From NCBI GenBank assembly GCA_003157945.1, contig PMFY01000022.1, forward strand, positions 1,908-10,471: a stretch of DNA of 8,564 nt, in the 5' to 3' direction. The DNA is from Acidimicrobiaceae bacterium. Its GTDB lineage: Bacteria > Actinomycetota > Acidimicrobiia > Acidimicrobiales > RAAP-2. Below, one piece after another: positions 1 to 5,621 of this stretch (position 1 is its first letter; each line of letters opens with the position of its first letter). The position numbers and the translations under genes are program-made. The notes under the pieces were generated by a model. That model was not told the origin of the DNA, made no database searches, and was given only the letters and a program-made list of their open reading frames with translations.

Positions 1-2
1 AC

Positions 3-1187
3 TACGCCTTCTTCACCGAGGTCCCGGGCCTCGAGCACCCGGGCTTCCCGATCGCCGAGGTCGCCGACGACGGGTCGTCGGTCATCACCAAGCACCCCGG
101 CACCGGCGGCGCGGTGACCGTCGGGACCGTCACCGCCCAGCTGCTCTACGAGATCGCCGGTCACCACTACCCGAACACCGACGTGGTGGCCCGGTTCGAC
201 ACGGTGCAGGTCGACGAGGTCGGACCCGACCGGGTGCGCCTGTCGGGTACCCGCGGCCTGCCGGCCCCCCGGGACGTCAAGGTCTGCTGCAACCTGCTCG
301 GCGGCTGGCGCAACTCGATGACGTTCGTCCTCACCGGTCTCGACATCGAGGCCAAGGCCGACCTGACGGTGCGGTCGCTGGCGGACGCCCTCGGCGGGAC
401 CGGGCAGTTCACCGAGTTCGACGCCCGGCTCATCCGCTCCGACAAGCCCGACGCGCCGACCAACGTCGAGGCCACGGCCCAGCTGCGGGTGACGGTCAAG
501 GACGAGGACGCCGACCGGGTGGGACGGCGGTTCTCCGGGGCCGCCACCGAGCTGGCCCTGGCCGGCTACCCCGGTCTGCACCTGACGGCCCCACCCGGTG
601 CGGGCACCGCCTACGGCGTCTACTGGCCCGCCCTGGTCCCCGCCGACCTCGTCGTGCCGGCCGTCGTGCGACCCGACGGGAGCCGCGTCGAGGTCCCCCA
701 CCACGACCACCGGGCGCCGCACGGACCCGCCGTGGTCGAGGCCGCCGACGCGTCGCTGGCGCCCGGGGTGCCGGTCGCCCCGGACACCGCGGCACCGGCA
801 CCGGCACGCCCCCCGGCACCCGACGGGTCGGCGACGACGGGCGCGACGGTGAAGGTGCCGCTCGGCACCATCATCGGGGCCCGGTCGGGCGACAAGGGTG
901 GCAACGCCAACGTCGGGCTGTGGGCCCGGTCGGACGAGGCCTGGACGTGGCTCGACGCCGAGCTGACCCTGGAGCGGTTCCGGGACCTGTTGCCCGAGGC
1001 CGACGCCCTGGAGGTCCGACGCCACGCCTTCCCCAACCTGCGCGCCCTCAACTTCATCGTCGTGGGCCTCCTGGGTGAGGGGGTCGCCTCCTCCACCCGC
1101 CCCGATCCCCAGGCCAAGGGCCTGGGCGAGTACCTGCGCAGCCGGGTGGTCGACGTGCCGGTCCACCTGGTGCCCCACGCGTCCTAA
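3..1187 (+). CDS. AtuA-family protein (acyclic terpene utilisation type), 5'-truncated by the window edge
   Basis: The frame is open from the first base, so the gene begins upstream; 394 residues are visible and end at TAA 1185-1187. A GTG at 114 lies inside the conserved stretch and is not the start. Visible residues about 14-40 carry the GFPIAEV and ITKHPGTGGAVT pattern typical of the AtuA (DUF1446) domain, which continues to about residue 245. A Pro/Ala-rich linker follows (about 247-283). The C-terminal AtuA-like ferredoxin-fold domain (about 284-390) has the marker GARSGDKGGNANVG at 292-305. Fused AtuA proteins are usually near 580-600 residues, so about 190-200 are missing. AtuA homologues occur in clusters for citronellol/geraniol and branched acyl-CoA catabolism, but the reaction they catalyse is not firmly established. 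The acyl-CoA dehydrogenase 51 nt downstream supports an acyl-CoA catabolic role. The family call is strong; the substrate is unknown. Confidence 0.87.
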   Translation, partial: YAFFTEVPGLEHPGFPIAEVADDGSSVITKHPGTGGAVTVGTVTAQLLYEIAGHHYPNTDVVARFDTVQVDEVGPDRVRLSGTRGLPAPRDVKVCCNLLGGWRNSMTFVLTGLDIEAKADLTVRSLADALGGTGQFTEFDARLIRSDKPDAPTNVEATAQLRVTVKDEDADRVGRRFSGAATELALAGYPGLHLTAPPGAGTAYGVYWPALVPADLVVPAVVRPDGSRVEVPHHDHRAPHGPAVVEAADASLAPGVPVAPDTAAPAPARPPAPDGSATTGATVKVPLGTIIGARSGDKGGNANVGLWARSDEAWTWLDAELTLERFRDLLPEADALEVRRHAFPNLRALNFIVVGLLGEGVASSTRPDPQAKGLGEYLRSRVVDVPVHLVPHAS

Positions 1188-1196
1188 TCTGGGCGC

Positions 1197-1215
1197 CGGG
1201 TGGTCCGACCACCCG
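1197..1215 (+). terminator. Hairpin between the AtuA-like gene and the acyl-CoA dehydrogenase gene (attenuator or processing site)
   Basis: An 8-bp perfect stem (1197-1204 paired with 1208-1215) closes a 3-nt loop, in the gap between TAA 1187 and ATG 1239. No T-tract follows, and the Shine-Dalgarno at 1228 begins 12 nt later. It could be a weak or partial terminator, or an RNA stability/processing element that sets the ratio of the two products. A strong terminator seems unlikely, because no separate promoter for the dehydrogenase fits between the hairpin and its ribosome binding site. Confidence 0.35.
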
Positions 1216-1227
1216 CCGGACCCGATC

Positions 1228-1233
1228 AGGAGG
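1228..1233 (+). promoter_or_regulatory. Consensus Shine-Dalgarno deciding the acyl-CoA dehydrogenase start
   Basis: AGGAGG lies 5 nt before ATG 1239. It fixes the start there and excludes the in-frame GTG at 1200, whose extra 13 codons would run through the hairpin at 1197-1215. Confidence 0.9.
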
Positions 1234-1238
1234 CAGTC

Positions 1239-2402
1239 ATGGACTTCACCCAATCCGACGAGCTCACCATGCTCCGCGAAGCCGTCTCCTCGATCGCGTC
1301 GAAGTTCGGCCACGGGTACTACGTCGAGAAGGCCCACGCCGACGAGCGCACCGACGAGCTGTGGAACGCCGTGGCCGAGCAGGGCTTCCTGGGCGTCAAC
1401 GTGCCCGAGGAGTACGGCGGCGGCGGTGGTGGCATCACCGAGCTGGCCGCCGTCGCCGAGGAGCTGGCGGCCCAGGGCTGCCCGCTGCTGGTCATCGTGG
1501 TGTCGCCCGCCATCTGCGCCACCATCATCGCCAAGTTCGGCACCGAGGCCCAGAAGCAGCGGTGGCTGCCGCGCTTCGCCACCGGCGAGCTCAAGATGGC
1601 CTTCGCCATCACCGAGCCCGACGCCGGATCGAACTCCCACAACCTCGGCCTGACCGCCACCAAGGACGGCGACGTCTACCGCCTGAACGGGCAGAAGTAC
1701 TACATCTCCGGCGTCGACGAGTGCGAGGCGATCCTCGTCGTCACCAAGTCGGGCGTGGACCCCGACACCGGACGCGGGCGGCTGTCGCTGTTCGTGGTGG
1801 ACACCGACACCCCCGGCCTCGACAAGCAGGTCCTGCCCGTCGAGATCACCGCACCGGAGAAGCAGTTCACCCTGTTCTTCGACAACGTCCAGGTCGACGC
1901 CGACCGGCTCATCGGCGAGGAGGGCGAGGGTCTGCGCCAGGTCTTCTACGGGCTCAACCCCGAGCGCATCCTGTCCGCCGCCACCGCCAACGGCATCGGC
2001 CGCTACGCGCTCGACAAGGCCGCCGAGTACGCCACGAGCCGCGAGGTGTGGGGCACGCCGATCGCGCGCCACCAGGGCATCGCCCACCCGTTGGCCAAGT
2101 GCAAGGTCGAGGTGGAGCTGGCCCGGGTGATGACCGACAAGGCCGCGTGGTACTGCGACAACGACGGCGACTCGCCCCTGGCCGGCGAGACGGCCAACAT
2201 GGCGAAGTACGCGGCCGCCGAGGCGACGCTCGCCGCACTCGACCAGTCGATCCAGACCCACGGTGGCAACGGCATGTCGACCGAGTACGGCATCGCCGAC
2301 CTCTGGGGCATGGCGCGACTGATGCGGATCGCGCCGGTCAGCCGCGAGATGATCCTCAACTACGTGGCCCAGCACTCGCTCGGTCTGCCCCGCTCCTACT
2401 GA
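1239..2402 (+). CDS. Acyl-CoA dehydrogenase, 387 aa
   Basis: FAD-dependent flavoenzyme that would oxidise an acyl-CoA to the trans-2-enoyl-CoA and pass electrons to electron-transfer flavoprotein; predicted cytosolic. The length and three-part build fit the family: an N-terminal helical domain with a GGGGG loop, a beta domain with the FAD/substrate motif AFAITEPDAGSNS (121-133, with N132 where Asp is usual), and a C-terminal helical domain. The latter has the SREVWGTPI stretch and QTHGGNGMSTEY from 339. Where medium-chain enzymes have catalytic Glu in a YEGT motif, this protein reads APVS (365-368), so that Glu is absent. E242, in the helix-G segment GLNPERILSAA, sits where isovaleryl-CoA and long-chain dehydrogenases carry their base. 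It probably shares a transcript with the AtuA-like gene, which suggests a branched or terpenoid acyl-CoA, but the substrate is not determined. The start is ATG 1239 on its Shine-Dalgarno. Confidence 0.95.
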   Translation: MDFTQSDELTMLREAVSSIASKFGHGYYVEKAHADERTDELWNAVAEQGFLGVNVPEEYGGGGGGITELAAVAEELAAQGCPLLVIVVSPAICATIIAKFGTEAQKQRWLPRFATGELKMAFAITEPDAGSNSHNLGLTATKDGDVYRLNGQKYYISGVDECEAILVVTKSGVDPDTGRGRLSLFVVDTDTPGLDKQVLPVEITAPEKQFTLFFDNVQVDADRLIGEEGEGLRQVFYGLNPERILSAATANGIGRYALDKAAEYATSREVWGTPIARHQGIAHPLAKCKVEVELARVMTDKAAWYCDNDGDSPLAGETANMAKYAAAEATLAALDQSIQTHGGNGMSTEYGIADLWGMARLMRIAPVSREMILNYVAQHSLGLPRSY

Positions 2403-2417
2403 GCGATACCTCCTGAG

Positions 2418-2441
2418 CGACCGGCGCGGGTGCGCCGGTCG
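2418..2441 (+). terminator. Probable factor-independent terminator after the acyl-CoA dehydrogenase
   Basis: A perfect 10-bp G+C-rich stem, CGACCGGCGC (2418-2427) with GCGCCGGTCG (2432-2441), closes a GGGT tetraloop and starts 15 nt after the TGA. There is no U-tract, which is common for actinobacterial terminators. Its position directly behind the gene and its very stable stem support termination. Confidence 0.65.
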
Positions 2442-2540
2442 ACCGCGCCGCACGCGCTGACCGCGCAGGACCGCCGCAGGCGTGGCGACCGGTCGACCAC
2501 CCGCGGCCGGCAACCCTCGACCACCACTTGAGCCTTTGCC

Positions 2541-2565
2541 GTCGCGCCCGCTGACGGGCGGCGAC
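2541..2565 (+). terminator. Second strong hairpin, possible backup terminator
   Basis: The stem is GTCG-CGCCCG (2541-2550) against CGGGCG (2555-2560) and CGAC (2562-2565), with one bulged G at 2561 and loop CTGA. It lies downstream of the first terminator and upstream of the candidate pilin promoter, so it may insulate the pilin operon. Without a T-tract its role stays uncertain. Confidence 0.4.
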
Positions 2566-2671
2566 GCTCCCGCCGGCCCAGGCAACCGACCCGCCGCGGC
2601 GGCGCCGACACGCGTCGCGCGCGCCTCTCGTGACATCGCCCCGGCACCCGCTCCGGGCCCGCGTCGCGGAT

Positions 2672-2704
2672 TGCAACGAACCTGCAACCGACCCGCACCG
2701 GTGC
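2672..2704 (+). promoter_or_regulatory. Tandem 11-nt repeat plus palindrome, possible regulator site
   Basis: TGCAACGAACC (2672-2682) is followed at once by TGCAACCGACC (2683-2693), matching at 9 of 11 positions, then by the perfect palindrome GCACCGGTGC (2695-2704). The repeat spacing is one helical turn and the block ends 20 nt before the candidate -35 element. The position suits an activator, but no known operator is recognised. Confidence 0.3.
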
Positions 2705-2724
2705 ACCCCGGGTTGATGCATCCC

Positions 2725-2752
2725 TCAAGTCCAGGTGGTGCCCGGACGATAG
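2725..2752 (+). promoter_or_regulatory. Candidate sigma-28 (FliA/WhiG-type) promoter for the pilin operon
   Basis: TCAAGTCC (2725-2732) is followed after 12 nt by GACGATAG (2745-2752). The enterobacterial FliA consensus is TAAAGTTT-N11-GCCGATAA, and Streptomyces WhiG uses TAAA-N16-GCCGATAA. Here TCAA, 16 nt and GACGATAG give 3/4 and 6/8 matches with exact WhiG spacing. Transcription would start near 2758 and leave a leader of about 60 nt. No better sigma-70-type pair was seen in the gap. This is a single by-eye match. Confidence 0.4.
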
Positions 2753-2816
2753 GTGCGTAGGTGGAATTACGCCTAGGACCGGGGATTTCCCGCATTTACT
2801 CTGCCGAAAGAGCACC

Positions 2817-5621
2817 ATGCACCGAACGACAGGTCACCACCGCAGTCCGGCCAGGAGCCGGAGTGACGGGCTGGGCACAGCCCGGGTGTCGCGTCGCGCC
2901 CTCATGGAGAAGCGACGGGGCGGCGACGACGGGGTCACCCTCATCGAGGTCCTGGTGGCCGGTGTCGTCCTGCTGATCGTCATGATCCCGATGGGCATCC
3001 TGTTGACCAACGTGTCCTCGGCGGCCGCCCAGGCCCGCCAGCACCAGGCCGCCCAGCAGCTCGCCGACTCCTGGATCCAGGTCCTGTCCAACTCGAACCT
3101 GGGGCCACCCACCTCGGGTGGCACGGTGCTCACGAACCAACCGACGCTGCTCACGAGCGCCACCACGACAGCCGTCGGCACTCCCGCCCTGGCCGACGCG
3201 AACGGTCTGACCTCCAGTGAGGGCACCGTCTTCAAGTCCTCGGCCGAGTACACCGAGAACCTCGTCAACGGGGTCGGCCAGTCCGACCTGTGCTCGGCGG
3301 GCACGCCGCCCAGCCCCACGCATCCCGGCGTCATCCAGCTCCAGGTGACGGTCACGTGGGGCCACAATTTCGCCAACTCCCTTTCCGAGGTCACCGAGAT
3401 CGACTACCCGAAGCCCGGCGTCCAGTCGCAGGGGTTCATGGCCATCACCGTGTCGAACGTGCTCGAGGATGACGTGCTGAACAACTCCCCCAAGACCCGA
3501 CTCCAAGCCGTTCCCGTCGTGGTGACCCAGACCGCCACCCCGTCCGGCCCCCTCAACCTTTCGCCCAACCCGTACGTCCTGTACCCCGATCTCAACGGCT
3601 GCATCTTCGCCCAGTTGCCCCAGGGCACCTACGACGTGGCCACCGGTCAGCCCGGAACGGTCTACCCCGGGTACTCCGACACCCCCAACATCCCGGGCTA
3701 CTCCGGGCCCCCTCTGCAGCCGGCGTTCGTGGACACCGCCAACAACAGCACCGAGGACAAGCCCGGCCAGCCCGTCCAGGTGACCGCGGAGACGGTCGTG
3801 CAGCTCGGCGGGTTCGACGAAGGCATCAATGTCAATCTGTCGTACGGCGGGCCGTCGGCGGTCGACTCCGGTGTCGACTGTCCCGGAGCTGCCGGGCTCA
3901 CCTGCGTGACCACGGGCGACGGGTCGACCGGCGCCTCTGCGGCGTGGGGTGGTGCGGGCTCGAACTGGACCTCCACCACGCTGTCGAACGGGACCCACCT
4001 CAACCAGGTCGACTGCACCGACAGCACGCCGTCCAAGTGTGTGGCCGTCGGCTACCTCGGCGGCAACGGCCTGATCTACAGCACCACGTCGGACCTCAAC
4101 ACCACGACCGTCGACTCGGTGCCCACCGGAGTCACCGACATCACCCAGGTCGTCTGTCCCTCCACCCAGGGTTGCTACGCGCTCGGTACGAGTGCGAGCG
4201 GACCGGTGCTGTTGGCGGGGCGGGTCGGATCCGGCACGGACGTCTGGAGGAAGGTCACCCCCGCGGTGCCGTTCACCGCGATGAACTCGATCGCCTGTCC
4301 CACCTCGACCACGTGTGAGCTGACCTACGCCACGGCATCGGGAGCAGGTGTGATCCGCCTCGACGGTGACCCGGCGACGCTCGGCGGCAACCCGGCGTGG
4401 ACCCCGACCTCCACCGCCGATTCGCTGCCGACCACCTACACCGTGGCCTCCATCGGCACCCTCTCGTGTCCCTCCGCCACCGTGTGCGTGGCCACCGCCA
4501 CGGGCGACGCCTCCAGCCCGAGTGACGGGACCGTGGTCGAGGCGACCATCGCCCCCAGCGGTCCGAGCGCGTGGGCTGCCGAGGCCACCTTCCCCGTCGG
4601 TGCCACCTCGGTGAACGGGATCTCGTGCGTCGGCACGAACTGCGTGGCCATCGGCAACGCCTCGCCGAACTCCGTCGGTACGGCTGCCGTGTGGACGGGC
4701 GACCTGACCTCGACCCCGGACAACTGGGTCCAGTCGAACCGCCTCCCGGCCTCCGTCGAGAACGTCAGCGGCGTGGCCTGCGGTCAGCCGTCCCCGGGCG
4801 ACGCCGCCGACTGCGTGATCACCGCCGAGTCCTCGAACGGTGCCGGCTCGGGTCAGCTCCTGACCGGGTCGCTCAATGGCGGAAGCTGGACGTGGGGCTA
4901 CGCCGTCCCGACTTCGGCACCCACCGTGCAGTACTACGTCGGCGTCGCCTGCGAGAACCCACCGTCCGCCGGTGCGTCGACCTGCGCAGCCGTGGGCGCG
5001 ACAGCTTCCGGTCCGGTCGTCATGGCCTCGTCCACCGGCCCCGGGGGCTCATGGTCGGTCAAGACTCCGACGACGCTGAACGGTGCCACCGTCCAGCGGA
5101 TCCCGGTCCAGGTCGCGCCGAACGGGATCGCCGCATGGTCGACACAGGTCGCCGCCAGCCCGGGTTCGGCCAACGCCACCGTCCTCCCGAAAGTGCTCTA
5201 CCCGCAGGCCAACGGCTACTACATCTCGGCGGGGGACTGCTCCAGCGAGAGCTCGGTGACATCATCCCTGACCGCGCTTCCCGGCGGCACGACATCGGCG
5301 ACCGTCCCGCTCGGACTCCTGCCGCTCCAACTCTTTCTCCCGAACGGGGCACCGGCCGCCGGTGCGACCCTGACCCTGACTGCGACGTCCTGCGGTGGCG
5401 TCGGTGACACCTACAACATGCCCATCACGGATGCCACGGGCATGTCGATGGATTCGGTGCCCTACGGCACCTACACGTACTCGGTCACGCTCGGCGGCAC
5501 CGCCGTGGCGCCGACCAACCTCACGCTGAACGTGCAGCCGAATAACGTGCAGGTCACCAACAACCTGACGTCGACATCGACGTCGACCTTCCTTCCCGGT
5601 CTCGTCCAGGTGCCGGCGTGA
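2817..5621 (+). CDS. Giant PilV/GspI-like minor prepilin with an eight-repeat propeller-like domain
   Basis: Surface protein anchored by a type IV prepilin signal: a basic leader ending RRGGDDG, then VTLIEVLVAGVVLLIVMIP, with cleavage after G39, Glu44 as mature residue 5, and a hydrophobic helix to about residue 63. Downstream come a pilin-like N-terminal region, a carboxypeptidase-regulatory/CnaB-like module (about 232-290, with NGCIFAQLPQGTYDV), eight Cys-pair repeats (about 349-751), a segment with VLYPQANGYYISAGDC (793-808), and a second Ig/CnaB-like module (about 838-925, with VPYGTYTYSV). At 934 residues it is several times an ordinary minor pilin. ATG 2817 has only a weak AAAGAG upstream. 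An in-frame ATG at 2904 would give a 10-residue leader, more usual for prepilins, but lacks a ribosome site. First gene of a three-gene minor-pilin operon; its stop overlaps the next start. Prepilin call firm; tip-adhesin role inferred. Confidence 0.85.
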   Translation: MHRTTGHHRSPARSRSDGLGTARVSRRALMEKRRGGDDGVTLIEVLVAGVVLLIVMIPMGILLTNVSSAAAQARQHQAAQQLADSWIQVLSNSNLGPPTSGGTVLTNQPTLLTSATTTAVGTPALADANGLTSSEGTVFKSSAEYTENLVNGVGQSDLCSAGTPPSPTHPGVIQLQVTVTWGHNFANSLSEVTEIDYPKPGVQSQGFMAITVSNVLEDDVLNNSPKTRLQAVPVVVTQTATPSGPLNLSPNPYVLYPDLNGCIFAQLPQGTYDVATGQPGTVYPGYSDTPNIPGYSGPPLQPAFVDTANNSTEDKPGQPVQVTAETVVQLGGFDEGINVNLSYGGPSAVDSGVDCPGAAGLTCVTTGDGSTGASAAWGGAGSNWTSTTLSNGTHLNQVDCTDSTPSKCVAVGYLGGNGLIYSTTSDLNTTTVDSVPTGVTDITQVVCPSTQGCYALGTSASGPVLLAGRVGSGTDVWRKVTPAVPFTAMNSIACPTSTTCELTYATASGAGVIRLDGDPATLGGNPAWTPTSTADSLPTTYTVASIGTLSCPSATVCVATATGDASSPSDGTVVEATIAPSGPSAWAAEATFPVGATSVNGISCVGTNCVAIGNASPNSVGTAAVWTGDLTSTPDNWVQSNRLPASVENVSGVACGQPSPGDAADCVITAESSNGAGSGQLLTGSLNGGSWTWGYAVPTSAPTVQYYVGVACENPPSAGASTCAAVGATASGPVVMASSTGPGGSWSVKTPTTLNGATVQRIPVQVAPNGIAAWSTQVAASPGSANATVLPKVLYPQANGYYISAGDCSSESSVTSSLTALPGGTTSATVPLGLLPLQLFLPNGAPAAGATLTLTATSCGGVGDTYNMPITDATGMSMDSVPYGTYTYSVTLGGTAVAPTNLTLNVQPNNVQVTNNLTSTSTSTFLPGLVQVPA
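3861..5069 (+). repeat. Eight protein repeats with cysteine pairs (propeller-like domain) inside the PilV-like gene
   Basis: First cysteines fall at residues 355, 400, 447, 494, 551, 604, 655 and 712 (spacing 45-57). Each has a partner 5-11 residues on (363, 408, 453, 500, 557, 609, 666, 723). The unit reads hydrophobic-x-C-x(4-10)-C, then commonly a short small-residue/Gly stretch, and later a Trp strand such as VWRKVTP, AWTPT, NWVQS or SWSVK in seven of eight units. Unit size, count and the Trp strand resemble BNR/Ycf48-type beta-propeller blades, each with a probable disulfide. The second unit lacks the Trp. At DNA level the repeats are diverged, so they are old rather than a recent expansion. 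Confidence 0.75.
5567..5584 (+). repeat. Inverted repeat near the 3' end of the PilV-like gene
   Basis: GACGTCGA (5567-5574) and TCGACGTC (5577-5584) form an 8-bp perfect inverted repeat around CA, 33 nt before the coupled GTG start of the PilW-like gene. It encodes part of a Thr-Ser run (TSTSTST), so the repetitive codons alone could produce it. It could still fold in the mRNA and affect the coupled start. Confidence 0.4.

Larger units (their letters stand above)
2403..2816 (+). other. Non-coding gap between the catabolic pair and the pilin operon
   Basis: I see no convincing gene in these 414 bases. Open frames here are Pro/Ala- or Arg-rich and lack the third-position G/C bias of the neighbouring genes. 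The left half holds two strong hairpins (2418-2441, 2541-2565) and a perfect 10-nt palindrome CGACCGGTCG at 2486-2495. The right half holds a tandem 11-nt repeat (2672-2693), a palindrome GCACCGGTGC (2695-2704) and a candidate promoter (2725-2752). The last 60 bases before the first pilin start are clearly richer in A+T. This layout, terminators then promoter, marks a transcription-unit boundary. Confidence 0.75.

Noticed and set aside
114..1187. GTG at 114 as start of the AtuA-like gene
   Set aside because: Conserved family residues (the GFPIAEV and ITKHPGTGGA pattern) are encoded upstream of it in the same frame, so the gene is cut by the window edge.
1200..1238. GTG at 1200 as start of the acyl-CoA dehydrogenase
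   Set aside because: It lies inside the hairpin with no ribosome site, while ATG 1239 has AGGAGG 5 nt upstream and gives the usual family N-terminus.
2437..2522. Recurring GGTCGACC / TCGACC motifs as a CRISPR-like or mobile-element repeat
   Set aside because: The copies are 6-10 nt, unevenly spaced, and partly belong to the terminator stem. There is no repeat-spacer structure, no transposase and no target duplication; such palindromes are frequent by chance in G+C-rich DNA.
2482..2760. Possible 92-residue small gene in the gap on the + strand
   Set aside because: The product is a Pro/Ala/Arg-rich low-complexity string, third codon positions show no G/C preference, there is no good ribosome site, and it would overlap the candidate promoter.
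2755..2816. Known riboswitch (for example c-di-GMP) in the leader of the pilin operon
   Set aside because: A c-di-GMP sensor would fit the biology, but I cannot match the short leader to a riboswitch consensus by eye, and about 60 nt is too short unless transcription starts further upstream.
2396..2818. Minus-strand 140-residue frame (and 2356-2721) filling the gap
   Set aside because: Arg-rich without motifs, no start context, and it overlaps the ends of both neighbouring genes and the hairpins.
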